Below, piece after piece: positions 42,489 through 51,470 of a stretch of 64,000 nt of DNA; position 1 is the first letter of the stretch, and each line of letters begins with the position of its first letter. The stretch comes from Lachnospiraceae bacterium (GTDB lineage Bacteria > Bacillota > Clostridia > Lachnospirales > Lachnospiraceae). The translations under genes and the position numbers were made by a program. The notes under the pieces are model-generated. The model had not been told where the DNA came from, ran no database searches, and was given only the letters and a program-made list of their open reading frames with translations. Location of the stretch: NCBI GenBank assembly GCA_014804755.1, contig JAAUZE010000022.1, positions 109,002 through 173,001 of the forward strand. Direction: 5' to 3'.

Positions 42489-44459
42489 ATGGGGAAGCAG
42501 ATGGAAAAGGAAAAGAAAAAAAAGAATAAGCAAAAAAACGGAGAAAAGAAACAATATATTCTGACCATTCTTTTTACGCTGATCGCGCTGGCGGGAATGG
42601 TGACCTATAATTTTATTACCTTTTATTCCAACGCTGTTTCCGATATGATCGCGATCGGAGAAAGCTCACTGGCGCAGGAGTCGGAGCAGCTGCAGGGCTA
42701 TCTCACAAAAGGAATGGATGTATTACAGGTAACGGCGATCACCGTGGAGTATATGATGCAGAACGGTGCGGATGCGGACGAGATCGAGACATTCCTTAAG
42801 GAGGAATACGAGCGCTATAAGCAGGATATCGATCCCAACTTTAAGGGAATTTACGGTGTGTTTGGCGGTGAGTATCTGGATGGCAACGGATGGGTGCCGG
42901 ATGAGGATTATGTGCCGGAGGAGCGTGTCTGGTATTTGAAGGCACAGGTCGCGGGTGGTGAGCCGACGGTAGTGTCTCCCTATCTGGATGCGGAGACAAA
43001 TACGATCGTGATGTCCGTCAGTCAGATGCTCTGTGATAATGAAAGTGTGCTTTCCTTTGATATTGTGCTTGACCAGATTCAGATGATCACACGGAATATC
43101 CGGCTCAATCGTATGGGTTACGGCTTTGTCGTTGACGGGCAGGGATTGGTCGTGGCGCATACCAATTTGGCGGAGCGTGGGAGAAATTATATGCTGGATG
43201 AGGACATGTCTGCACTGCTGTCCCGGGTATTTGAAGAGCAGAGTACCACATTTACGACGCGTATTTATGGTGAGAAATGTACGGTTTTCACAGATACGGT
43301 TATGGATGACTGGCATGTTGTGATGGTCGTAAATAATACAAGACTTTTTGAGTCTGTCCGGAGTATGATCGTGCGGAATGCGATGATCTGCATTTTTGTT
43401 TTTATCATCATCCTGTTTTTTTGCACGCTGGCGTTCAAACGCGTGCACGTTCATATGCAAAATGCGGAAGAGAGCCGGCGAAACGTAGAAAGGATAAATG
43501 AGACGACTCTGCGTACGCTGGCGCGGGCGATTGATGCGAAGGATCGCTACACAAACGGACATTCCCAGCGTGTAGCAAAGTATGCGGCGGAGATCGCAAA
43601 ACGCATGGGAAAGGATGAGGATTATCAGGATAAGATTTATCATGCAGGACTGTTGCATGACATCGGTAAGATTCATATTCCCGATGCGATCATCACGAAA
43701 CCGGCGCGTTTAACGGACGAGGAATTCGCTATTATTAAGCTTCATTCCGTGTCGGGCTATTACATATTACGGGACATTCAGGAAAACGATATGGTGGTAC
43801 AGGGTGCGAAGTGGCATCATGAACGCTATGACGGAAATGGTTATCCGAACGGATTGGTGGGAGAGGATATTCCCGAGGTTGCACGGATCATTGGGGTGGC
43901 GGATGCCTATGACGCCATGACCTCCAACAGAAGTTATCGTCAGGTCATGCCGCAGGAAAAGGTGCGTGCGGAGATTGAAAAAGGAAAGGGAACGCAGTTT
44001 GATGCTCACATTGCGGAAATCATGCTGCAGATGATGGACGAGGATACGGATTATCAGATGCGCCATCGGACAGATTTACAGTGGAATATTTTGGCAATAG
44101 ACGATGAGACGGACAGCTTGGAACAGATAGAACTTGCGTTAAAAGATGAGCCGGACTATAAGCTATATAAGGAGACGTCAGGAAGAATCGCGTTAGAGCG
44201 AATGGGGAAAATATCATTTGACATGGTTCTTTTGGATGTACAGATGCCGGATATGGATGGGTTTACGGTTTACCGGCAGATGAGACAGCAAATGAAATTG
44301 ACTGCACCGGTCATTTTTTTGACGTCGGATAAATCTTTTAAGACCATCGAGCAACTAAACGCGCTGGATGCAGAAGGTTATCTGGTGAAACCGTTTATGC
44401 CGCAGGTACTTTTGGAAATACTGCACAGTGTGCTGCAGGAAAAGGAAGGAGAGCGGTAA
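42489..44459 (+). CDS. Cache-HD-GYP-REC c-di-GMP phosphodiesterase
   Basis: 656 residues. A Lys-rich N-terminus, membrane helix 1 (~24-43), an extracellular Cache-like sensor (~45-290) and helix 2 (~298-318) lead to an HD-GYP domain (~335-510): GLLHDIGKIHIPDAII, WHHERYDGNGYPNG and GVADAYDAMTSNRSYRQ. A complete receiver domain lies at the C-terminus: AIDDE acidic pair, Asp583 in LLDVQMPDMDG, TSD, and Lys in YLVKPF. It should sense an external ligand and cleave c-di-GMP, favouring motility. REC at the C-terminus is the reverse of the usual REC-HD-GYP order. Confidence 0.92.
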   Translation: MGKQMEKEKKKKNKQKNGEKKQYILTILFTLIALAGMVTYNFITFYSNAVSDMIAIGESSLAQESEQLQGYLTKGMDVLQVTAITVEYMMQNGADADEIETFLKEEYERYKQDIDPNFKGIYGVFGGEYLDGNGWVPDEDYVPEERVWYLKAQVAGGEPTVVSPYLDAETNTIVMSVSQMLCDNESVLSFDIVLDQIQMITRNIRLNRMGYGFVVDGQGLVVAHTNLAERGRNYMLDEDMSALLSRVFEEQSTTFTTRIYGEKCTVFTDTVMDDWHVVMVVNNTRLFESVRSMIVRNAMICIFVFIIILFFCTLAFKRVHVHMQNAEESRRNVERINETTLRTLARAIDAKDRYTNGHSQRVAKYAAEIAKRMGKDEDYQDKIYHAGLLHDIGKIHIPDAIITKPARLTDEEFAIIKLHSVSGYYILRDIQENDMVVQGAKWHHERYDGNGYPNGLVGEDIPEVARIIGVADAYDAMTSNRSYRQVMPQEKVRAEIEKGKGTQFDAHIAEIMLQMMDEDTDYQMRHRTDLQWNILAIDDETDSLEQIELALKDEPDYKLYKETSGRIALERMGKISFDMVLLDVQMPDMDGFTVYRQMRQQMKLTAPVIFLTSDKSFKTIEQLNALDAEGYLVKPFMPQVLLEILHSVLQEKEGER

Positions 44460-44463
44460 TGGC

Positions 44464-44949
44464 ATGATGGAGCATCAAAATTCTGAGACAACAAATGATA
44501 TGCGTGCGATAGCGGAAGAAATATCCGAGATTGTTTTGGAGCTTTCCTGTAATGTGGATGATATGACGGCGGAGGACATCGGCTTTGCCATTGAGCGACT
44601 TTATGAGAGCGGTGCGCTTGAGGTTTACACGATACCTGTCGGCATGAAGAAGAATCGTCCGGGCACATTGCTGCGTGTCGTGTGTACGGAATCCCGAAAG
44701 CAGTCGCTTGTGGAATGCCTGTTTCGTCATACGAGCACGATCGGCATTCGGGAAACAGCAACGCGCCGATACATTCTTAAGCGCCAAATGGAAACCCTTC
44801 AAACGCCGTACGGGGATGTGCGCGTTAAATCGGTGAGCGGCTACGGTGTGTCGCGGCAAAAATACGAATACGAGGATCTTGCGCGTATTGCAAGAGAGCG
44901 CGGGATCGGACTTTCCGAGGTGCGGCGTCTGTTGCAGGAAGAAGCTTGA
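44464..44949 (+). CDS. Stand-alone LarC C-terminal domain (larC2-like)
   Basis: 161 residues that correspond only to the C-terminal part of LarC, the CTP-dependent nickel insertase of nickel-pincer cofactor synthesis: LELSCNVDDMTAEDIGFAIE, PVGMKKNRPGTLLRVVCTES, RHTSTIGIRETATRRYIL and LQTPYGDVRVKSVSGYG. The N-terminal LarC domain is not in the window. Split larC1/larC2 genes are known in lactobacilli. ATG 44464 is chosen because GGAGAG lies ~10 bases upstream. It may partner with a LarC1 elsewhere or be a diverged remnant. Confidence 0.85.
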   Translation: MMEHQNSETTNDMRAIAEEISEIVLELSCNVDDMTAEDIGFAIERLYESGALEVYTIPVGMKKNRPGTLLRVVCTESRKQSLVECLFRHTSTIGIRETATRRYILKRQMETLQTPYGDVRVKSVSGYGVSRQKYEYEDLARIARERGIGLSEVRRLLQEEA

Positions 44950-44974
44950 CTTTTTGCTTCAAATTACGTACACT
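44946..44974 (+). promoter_or_regulatory. Possible promoter for trpB2
   Basis: TTGACT (44946-44951), 17-base spacer, TACACT (44969-44974). The -35 overlaps the end of the LarC-like gene. No T-box antiterminator was recognised in the ~80-base leader. Confidence 0.45.
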
Positions 44975-45052
44975 TTTATCGATGTTTACCATATAAGCGA
45001 TAATTTGTGCTGACGCCCGAATTCGCAGGCGTTGGCAACATGGAGGATGAAC

Positions 45053-46438
45053 ATGATGTCAGAGAAAACAATACCGTATAAGATTTATCTGGAAGAAAGC
45101 GAGATGCCTAAACAATGGTACAATGTCCGTGCTGATATGAAAAACAAGCCGGCGCCGCTCTTAAATCCGGGTACGTTACAGCCAATGACATTTGAGGAGC
45201 TGCAGGGAGTATTCTGCGACGAGCTCGTAAAGCAGGAGTTGAATGACACGGATGCATACATTGATATTCCACAGGAAATTCTGGATTTTTACAAGATGTA
45301 TCGTCCGTCGCCGTTAGTCAGGGCGTATTGTCTGGAGAAAAAGCTTGACACTCCCGCGAAGATCTACTATAAATTTGAAGGAAATAATACGAGCGGAAGC
45401 CATAAACTCAATTCCGCCATTGCGCAGGCATATTATGCGAAAAAGCAGGGGCTTAAGGGCGTCACGACGGAGACCGGAGCCGGTCAGTGGGGAACGGCGC
45501 TCTCCATGGCATGTTCCTATTTTGATCTGGACTGTCATGTTTACATGGTCAAAGTTTCCTATGAGCAGAAACCGTTCCGTCGCGAAGTCATGCGTACGTA
45601 TGGCGCGCAGGTAACACCGTCCCCGTCCGATACCACGAATGTGGGACGTAAGATTTTAGCGGAATTTCCCGGTACAACGGGAAGTCTCGGCTGCGCCATT
45701 TCCGAGGCGGTGGAGGCTGCTACCTCAAAGGAAGGCTATCGCTATGTATTGGGAAGCGTGCTGTCACAGGTATTGCTTCATCAGTCCATTATCGGTGAGG
45801 AGACCAAGGCTGCGCTCAGAAAATATGACATCAAACCGGATATGATCATCGGCTGCGCGGGCGGCGGCTCCAATCTGGGAGGATTGATCTCACCCTTTGT
45901 CGGTGAAAAACTGCGCGGTGAGGCGGATTATCGGATCATAGCGGTAGAACCGGCGTCCTGTCCGAGTCTGACGCGGGGAAAATATGTATATGATTTCTGC
46001 GATACGGGCAAGGTATGCCCCCTTGCGAAGATGTATACGCTGGGAAGCGGTTTTATCCCTGCACCGAATCATGCCGGCGGACTGCGGTATCATGGCATGA
46101 GCTCCATTGTGTCACAGTTGTATGACGACGGACTGATTGAGGCGACCAGCGTCGAGCAGACCGCAGTATTTCAGGCGGCGGAGCAGTTTGCAAGAGTGGA
46201 GGGCATTCTTCCGGCGCCGGAGAGCTCGCATGCGATCAAGGTCGCGATCGATGAAGCGTTAAAATGCAAGGAGACCGGCGAGGAAAAAACGATTGTCTTT
46301 GGACTGACGGGTACCGGCTACTTCGATATGGTGGCTTACGGAAAGTTCCATGACGGAGAAATGTCCGATTATATTCCCACGGACGAAGATCTTGCAAAGG
46401 GATTCGAGGGAATCCCCTCGTTTCCGGGGAATGAATGA
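45053..46438 (+). CDS. trpB2: Tryptophan synthase beta-like protein TrpB2
   Basis: 461 residues of the TrpB2 (TIGR01415) type, longer than TrpB1. The PLP Lys lies in NTSGSHKLNSAIAQAYYAKK; other motifs are TTETGAGQWGTALSMACSYF and GCAGGGSNLGGLISPFVGEK (phosphate-binding loop). N-terminal family marker: EMPKQWYNVRADMKNKPAPL. It joins indole and serine to give tryptophan, and often acts as an indole-rescue enzyme without TrpA. No trp genes adjoin. GGAGG at 45042 supports ATG 45053 or 45056. Confidence 0.93.
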   Translation: MMSEKTIPYKIYLEESEMPKQWYNVRADMKNKPAPLLNPGTLQPMTFEELQGVFCDELVKQELNDTDAYIDIPQEILDFYKMYRPSPLVRAYCLEKKLDTPAKIYYKFEGNNTSGSHKLNSAIAQAYYAKKQGLKGVTTETGAGQWGTALSMACSYFDLDCHVYMVKVSYEQKPFRREVMRTYGAQVTPSPSDTTNVGRKILAEFPGTTGSLGCAISEAVEAATSKEGYRYVLGSVLSQVLLHQSIIGEETKAALRKYDIKPDMIIGCAGGGSNLGGLISPFVGEKLRGEADYRIIAVEPASCPSLTRGKYVYDFCDTGKVCPLAKMYTLGSGFIPAPNHAGGLRYHGMSSIVSQLYDDGLIEATSVEQTAVFQAAEQFARVEGILPAPESSHAIKVAIDEALKCKETGEEKTIVFGLTGTGYFDMVAYGKFHDGEMSDYIPTDEDLAKGFEGIPSFPGNE

Positions 46439-46490
46439 GATCAGATATAATCAGTAATGTCAGTGATTTTATTTTGGCGAGGGAATTTGA

Positions 46491-46519
46491 TTTGAGACTG
46501 CTGTAATAGCAGTCTCAAA
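46491..46519 (+). terminator. Terminator-like hairpin after trpB2
   Basis: A perfect 12-bp stem, TTTGAGACTGCT with AGCAGTCTCAAA, closes a GTAAT loop. The following T-run is short (CTATTTCT), so efficiency may be partial. Confidence 0.65.
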
Positions 46520-46540
46520 CTATTTCTGCATGGTTTCCTA

Positions 46541-46569
46541 TTGTCAAAAAAATATCAATGTGGTATGAT
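46541..46569 (+). promoter_or_regulatory. Promoter of the ECF-coaX-coaBC-aro run
   Basis: TTGTCA (46541-46546), 17-base spacer and TATGAT (46564-46569) with TGG before it (extended -10). Start near 46576, 44 bases before the gene, too short for a typical riboswitch. Confidence 0.75.
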
Positions 46570-46619
46570 GACACCGTATTGTATCTCAGACAGAGAATAA
46601 TAACAGGAGGATTTGTACC

Positions 46620-47444
46620 ATGAAAAATGAAAAGACCTATGAACTGGTGCTTACGGCACTGTTCACCGCCATAATCGTGATTATGGCATTCACCCCGCTG
46701 GGATATATCCCGCTTGTAGTCATCAATGCGACGATCATTCATATCCCGGTTATCCTTGGAGCGCTATTTCTCGGACCGAAGAAAGGTGCATTTTTTGGAT
46801 TCGTATTTGGTTTAACCAGCTTCCTCAACAACACGTTTAAGGCAGTTACGGCATCGGCGTTTGTTTTTTCGCCTGTCTTAGCCTACAATGTAGTCGGCAT
46901 TTCCGGTATTTTCAAAAGCTTATATATCTGCTTTGTACCGAGAATCTTGGTCGGCGTGGTTCCTTATTTTATCTATGTTCTGATTCGCAAAGCGCTTAAG
47001 AGCGGACAGAAAGCAGGCAGGGTTGTTGTGAATGTGCTGGCATCTTTGATTTTATTTATTTCCGTCAGGGCATTTTTAATCAAATTGCTTCCGGAGACGC
47101 TCAGCGCGCTTGTATGTACCCTGATCGGTCTGGCAGCAGGAATTGTACTTATGGTCGTGCTCACGATCAGCGGCAGTAAAAAGAACGCAATCAGCATTGC
47201 GCTCGCATATGCGGGATTGGCAGGAGCTTTTACCAATACGCTGTTTGTCATGAGCGGTATTTTTATTTTGTATAAAGACGCTTATGCAAAGGCGGTCGGT
47301 GTGGCAGGCGAGGCGGTCTTGGATGTCATTATGGGTGTTGTGACGTTCAATGGTATCGTGGAAGCCGTTGTGGCGGCGATCATCGTGGCAGGTGTCGGTT
47401 ATGCGCTGTCGAGGGTAAAACCGGTCTATGAACGCGGGCAATGA
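46620..47444 (+). CDS. ECF transporter S component, probably pantothenate
   Basis: 274 residues with six to seven hydrophobic helices: TYELVLTALFTAIIVIMAFT, HIPVILGALFLGPKKGAFFG, FGLTSFLNNTF. These match substrate-binding S components of energy-coupling factor transporters, which share an EcfA/A'/T module encoded elsewhere. The next genes, coaX and coaBC, suggest pantothenate (PanT role); that is inference from context. The C-terminal third is longer than in minimal S components. AGGAGG precedes it. Confidence 0.85.
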   Translation: MKNEKTYELVLTALFTAIIVIMAFTPLGYIPLVVINATIIHIPVILGALFLGPKKGAFFGFVFGLTSFLNNTFKAVTASAFVFSPVLAYNVVGISGIFKSLYICFVPRILVGVVPYFIYVLIRKALKSGQKAGRVVVNVLASLILFISVRAFLIKLLPETLSALVCTLIGLAAGIVLMVVLTISGSKKNAISIALAYAGLAGAFTNTLFVMSGIFILYKDAYAKAVGVAGEAVLDVIMGVVTFNGIVEAVVAAIIVAGVGYALSRVKPVYERGQ

Positions 47445-47543
47445 GCCGGACGGCGGATGTATGATAAAACGTAATGCTTGGGCGCGTGCTATTTGCAGAG
47501 CATGACCGGAATGTTACATAAAAAAAGAAAGCAGGAAGCAGGA

Positions 47544-48320
47544 ATGATATTAGCGATTGACATCGGGAATACCAATATTGTGATCGGATGTATCGAGGGA
47601 GAGCAGGTGAGATTTGTGGAACGTGTGTCCACAAATCTCTCCAAAACAGAGCTGGAGTATGTGGTGGAGTTTCGAACGTTATTCGAGCTTTATCATATCG
47701 GACTGACGGACATTACGGGGAGCATCATATCCTCTGTTGTTCCGCCACTCAATAATATTGTGAAGGCGGCGCTTGAGAAGCTGTTTCATAAGGCACCGCT
47801 GTTAGTAGGACCGGGAGTGAAGACCGGACTGAATATTCTGATGGATAATCCGGGACAGCTCGGCTCCGATCTGGTAGTAAATGCGGTTGCCGGACTGCAC
47901 TATTACGGTGCGCCCATTATCATGATCGATATGGGAACGGCGACCACCATCAGCGTCGTGGATGAAAAGAAAAATTATATCGGCGGCATGATCCTGCCGG
48001 GAGTCAAGGTGTCCTTGGATTCTTTGGTCAGCAGAACGTCTCAGCTTCCGCGGATCTCTCTGGAAGCACCGAAGAAGGTGATCGGGAAAAATACCATTGA
48101 CTGTATGAAAAGCGGTATCGTGATGGGGCAGGCGGCATGCTTGGACGGCATGATCGAGCGCATCTTTGAGGAGCTCGGCTATGAAGCGCCTGTGGTGGCG
48201 ACCGGAGGGCTGTCCGGAAGTATTGTACCCTATTGTAAGAGAAACATCGTTTATGACAATGAACTGACATTGAAAGGCTTGAATCTCATATATCGGAAGA
48301 ATGTGGATATAGAAAGATGA
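47544..48320 (+). CDS. coaX: Type III pantothenate kinase CoaX
   Basis: 258 residues, ASKHA fold: MILAIDIGNTNIVIGCIEG at the start, GPGVKTGLNILMDNPGQLGS, IIMIDMGTATTISVVDEKK and GGMILPGVKVSLDSLVSRTS. It phosphorylates pantothenate, first step of CoA synthesis, is feedback-insensitive and needs K+ or NH4+. ATG 47544 is chosen (AGGAAG upstream); the open frame from 47478 lacks a site. Confidence 0.95.
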   Translation: MILAIDIGNTNIVIGCIEGEQVRFVERVSTNLSKTELEYVVEFRTLFELYHIGLTDITGSIISSVVPPLNNIVKAALEKLFHKAPLLVGPGVKTGLNILMDNPGQLGSDLVVNAVAGLHYYGAPIIMIDMGTATTISVVDEKKNYIGGMILPGVKVSLDSLVSRTSQLPRISLEAPKKVIGKNTIDCMKSGIVMGQAACLDGMIERIFEELGYEAPVVATGGLSGSIVPYCKRNIVYDNELTLKGLNLIYRKNVDIER

Positions 48321-48334
48321 AAGGGAGGTTTTAG

Positions 48335-49522
48335 ATGGTAGCAGGCAAACATATCGTGCTCGGGGTAACGGGCAGCATCGCTGCTTATAAAATTGCATCG
48401 CTTGCCAGTATGCTGGTCAAGCAGAAGGCGGATGTGACTGTGATCATGACGCCGAATGCCACGAATTTTATCAATCCGATCACCTTTGAGTCACTGACCG
48501 GGCATAAATGTCTCGTGGATACGTTTGACAGAAATTTTGAGTTTCAGGTGGAGCATGTGTCTTTGGCAAAACAGACGGATGTTTTTCTTGTGGCGCCCGC
48601 ATCGGCAAACGTGATCGCGAAGGCGGCGCACGGGATCGCCGATGATATGCTGACGACCACGCTGCTCGCATGTACCTGTCCGAAACTGTTTGCTCCCGCA
48701 ATGAACACCAGAATGTATTTAAATCCGGTGGTGCAGGATAATATGAAGACGCTCTCCCAATATGGTATGGAAGTGATCACACCGGCGCGCGGCTATCTGG
48801 CGTGCGGGGATACGGGAGAGGGCAAGATGCCGGATCCGGAGGTGCTCTTTGAATATATCGTAAAAGCGTTGACGCCGAAGGATATGGCAGGTAAAAAGGT
48901 ACTTGTCACGGCAGGTCCCACGCAGGAGAAGCTCGATCCGGTACGCTATATCAGCAATCACTCTACAGGAAAGATGGGCTATGCCATTGCAAGGCAGGCG
49001 ATGATGCGCGGAGCGGAAGTGACGCTTGTGTCAGGAAAAGTGAATTTGCAGCCGCCGATGGGAGTGCGGGTGGTGCCCGTGGTGTCTGCGGCAGATATGG
49101 CGCAGGCGGTCAAAGAAGCGGCGCCCGAGCAGGATATCATCATTAAGGCGGCGGCAGTGGCGGACTATCGTCCTCGTGTGATCGCGGATGAGAAGCTCAA
49201 GAAAAAAGAAGAAGAAATGTCCATTGAGCTGGAGCGAACAGAGGATATTCTTGCTTATTTAGGAGCGCATCGCAGAGAAGGGCAGTTTTTGTGCGGTTTT
49301 TCCATGGAGACGGAAAACATGGTAGAGAATTCGCGCGCAAAACTGGAAAAGAAGAAGCTGGATATGATCGTCGCCAACAATCTGAAACAGGAAGGCGCGG
49401 GATTCGGAACCGATACCAATGTGGTGACATTTCTGACAAAAGAGGAATCGGTGGAGCTGCCGATGATGAGCAAGGAGGAAGTGGCTGACAGGCTGCTTGA
49501 CCATATTTTGAACATCATGTGA
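48335..49522 (+). CDS. coaBC: Bifunctional CoaBC
   Basis: 395 residues. CoaC part (~1-185): IVLGVTGSIAAYKIASLASM, VEHVSLAKQTDVFLVAPASA (active His), FAPAMNTRMYLNP and YLACGDTGEGKMPD (active Cys). CoaB part (~190-395): KVLVTAGPTQEKLDPVRYIS and NHSTGKMGYAIARQ, AAAVADYRP. It makes phosphopantothenoylcysteine with CTP and decarboxylates it with FMN. A clear step after CoaX. Confidence 0.97.
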   Translation: MVAGKHIVLGVTGSIAAYKIASLASMLVKQKADVTVIMTPNATNFINPITFESLTGHKCLVDTFDRNFEFQVEHVSLAKQTDVFLVAPASANVIAKAAHGIADDMLTTTLLACTCPKLFAPAMNTRMYLNPVVQDNMKTLSQYGMEVITPARGYLACGDTGEGKMPDPEVLFEYIVKALTPKDMAGKKVLVTAGPTQEKLDPVRYISNHSTGKMGYAIARQAMMRGAEVTLVSGKVNLQPPMGVRVVPVVSAADMAQAVKEAAPEQDIIIKAAAVADYRPRVIADEKLKKKEEEMSIELERTEDILAYLGAHRREGQFLCGFSMETENMVENSRAKLEKKKLDMIVANNLKQEGAGFGTDTNVVTFLTKEESVELPMMSKEEVADRLLDHILNIM

Positions 49523-49550
49523 GATATAAAAGTAAAACGGAGAACATGCG

Positions 49551-50069
49551 ATGATATTTGACCGTTTCTATCCCGATGAAGATGTGGACAGCGTTTATGA
49601 TATTGATTTTGAGAAAAGAAAAGAGCAGGGCGTAACGGGCGTGCTGTTTGATATTGATAATACCTTAGTGCCGCACGGAGCGCCTGCGGATGAGCGGGCA
49701 AAGAAGCTGTTTGCAAAACTGGGCAGACTCGATATTCAGGTTGTTTTTATTTCCAACAATAAAGAGCCCCGCGTGAAGATGTTCCGTGACGGCGTAAACT
49801 ATGGCACTTATATTTACAAGGCGGGAAAGCCGAATCCGAAGAATTATCGGGAAGCGATGCGGCGGATACATTCGGATGAGACGAATACGCTGTTTATCGG
49901 AGATCAGCTTTTTACGGACGTCTGGGGTGCAAAGCGCGCCGGAATTCACACGATCCTCGTAAAGCCGATCCATCCGAAGGAGGAGATTCAGATCGTCTTA
50001 AAGCGCAGGCTTGAGGCGGTCGTGTTGTTTTTTTACCGCAGAAAAAAGAAAAAAGGGGAGAAGGCATGA
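49551..50069 (+). CDS. YqeG family HAD IIIA phosphatase
   Basis: 172 residues. HAD motifs: DIDNTLVPHGAP (nucleophile Asp), FISNNKEPR, AGKPNPKNYREAM (Lys) and GDQLFTDVWGAKRAGI. The C-terminus adds a hydrophobic/basic stretch (AVVLFFYRRKKKKGEKA). The YqeG/Gep4 family includes phosphatidylglycerophosphate phosphatases, which makes lipid phosphate a plausible substrate. It overlaps aroE by four bases, which is a common neighbour in Firmicutes. Confidence 0.9.
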   Translation: MIFDRFYPDEDVDSVYDIDFEKRKEQGVTGVLFDIDNTLVPHGAPADERAKKLFAKLGRLDIQVVFISNNKEPRVKMFRDGVNYGTYIYKAGKPNPKNYREAMRRIHSDETNTLFIGDQLFTDVWGAKRAGIHTILVKPIHPKEEIQIVLKRRLEAVVLFFYRRKKKKGEKA

Positions 50070-50941
50070 AAGAGATCAAGGGAACAACCGCTGTCTGCGG
50101 GCTGATCGGAAATCCGGTGGAGCATTCGATCTCGCCGATCATCCACAATACGCTTTCCGAACTTTTGGGCATCGATCTTGCCTATGTGACGTTTCGCGTG
50201 GAAAATGAGCGTGTAGGGGAGGCGGTGAATGGCGCGTATGCGCTTTCCATCCGCGGACTGAACGTGACCGTGCCGCATAAAAGCGCAGTCATCCCGCACC
50301 TTTGCGCGATCGACCCGCTTGCGGAAAAAATCGGCGCCGTCAATACGCTTGTGCGCTGCGCGGGCGGATATAAGGGGTATAATACGGATATGCCGGGACT
50401 GTACCGGGCGCTTGCAAGCGAGGGGATCGCACTGGAGGACAGGGAGGTGCTGATCTTAGGCGCGGGCGGCGTCGGTCGTGCGGTTGCAATGATGTGCGCC
50501 GTAAACGGAGCGTCTCGGGTATATCTCCTCAATCGGACGTTGGAAAAAGCGAAAGAGGTTGCCGATGAGGTTCGTGAGCGGACGGGACGCGACTGCATTT
50601 TTGCAAAGGCGCTTTCCGATTACCGCTCGATTCCCCCAAAGCCCTATCTGGTCATTCAGGCGACGAGCGTCGGGATGTTTCCGCATGTGGAGGACGCGGT
50701 CATAGAGGAGCAGGATTTTTACGAGTATGTAGACGTGGGCGTGGATCTTATCTTTAATCCGGCAAAAACGAAGTTTATGAGGGCGGCAGAGCAGGCGGGC
50801 GCACGGACGATGAACGGCCTGAAAATGCTTCTTTACCAGGGAATCCTCGCCTATGAGCTGTGGAACGACGTGAAGGTGACCGACGAACAGGCTGCGATCG
50901 TATATCAGAAGATGAAGGAAGCGATGAACATTCATGAGTAA
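50066..50941 (+). CDS. aroE: Shikimate dehydrogenase AroE
   Basis: 291 residues. Substrate site: CGLIGNPVEHSISPIIHNTL and LNVTVPHKSAVIPHL; cofactor site GAGGVGRAVAMMCAV followed by LLNRTLEKAKEVADE; FNPAKTKFMRAAEQAG near the end. It reduces 3-dehydroshikimate with NADPH. GGGGAGAAGG precedes it. The stop overlaps the aroK start by eight bases. Confidence 0.96.
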   Translation: MKEIKGTTAVCGLIGNPVEHSISPIIHNTLSELLGIDLAYVTFRVENERVGEAVNGAYALSIRGLNVTVPHKSAVIPHLCAIDPLAEKIGAVNTLVRCAGGYKGYNTDMPGLYRALASEGIALEDREVLILGAGGVGRAVAMMCAVNGASRVYLLNRTLEKAKEVADEVRERTGRDCIFAKALSDYRSIPPKPYLVIQATSVGMFPHVEDAVIEEQDFYEYVDVGVDLIFNPAKTKFMRAAEQAGARTMNGLKMLLYQGILAYELWNDVKVTDEQAAIVYQKMKEAMNIHE

Positions 50942-51470
50942 ACATATTGTATTGGAAGGCTTCATGGGAAGCGGAAAAACGACCGTCGGCATCCGTTTGT
51001 CCTATAAAATGGCGATGACGGTGGCGGATACGGATAAGCTGATCGAGAAGGAACAGCAAAAAAAAATATCGGACATTTTTGCCGAGGACGGCGAGGAGGC
51101 GTTCCGGCAAATGGAGACCGAATGCCTGATCCATCTCGCAGAGCAGGGGCACGGACAGATTATTTCATTGGGCGGCGGCGTGCCGATGCGCCCTAAGAAC
51201 CGGGAAATCCTGAAAACGCTCGGCATGGTTGTCTATCTCAGGGCAAAGCCGGAGACGATCTATACACGTGTAAAAAACGATACGACCCGTCCACTGTTAC
51301 AGTGCGAGGATCCGCTGAAAAGGATTCGTGAGCTGATGGCGGAGAGAGAGAGCATGTATGAGGAGGCAGCCGATGTCATCATTGACACGGACAGCTTATC
51401 CGTGGAACAGATTTTGACAGACATTGTCCGCGAGGCGGAAAAGAGGGGGATACCATCATGCAGTTATTAG
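50934..51470 (+). CDS. aroK: Shikimate kinase AroK
   Basis: 178 residues. Walker A GFMGSGKTTVGIRLSYKM (~8-25), shikimate-binding DTDKLIEKEQQKKISDIFAE, GGGVPMRPKNREIL, and the lid region DTTRPLLQCEDPLKRIRELM. It overlaps aroE and aroQ, so the three are surely co-translated. Confidence 0.96.
   Translation: MSKHIVLEGFMGSGKTTVGIRLSYKMAMTVADTDKLIEKEQQKKISDIFAEDGEEAFRQMETECLIHLAEQGHGQIISLGGGVPMRPKNREILKTLGMVVYLRAKPETIYTRVKNDTTRPLLQCEDPLKRIRELMAERESMYEEAADVIIDTDSLSVEQILTDIVREAEKRGIPSCSY

Noticed and set aside
44950..45052. T-box or trp attenuator before trpB2
   Set aside because: The leader is too short, with no T-box core and no leader peptide rich in Trp codons.
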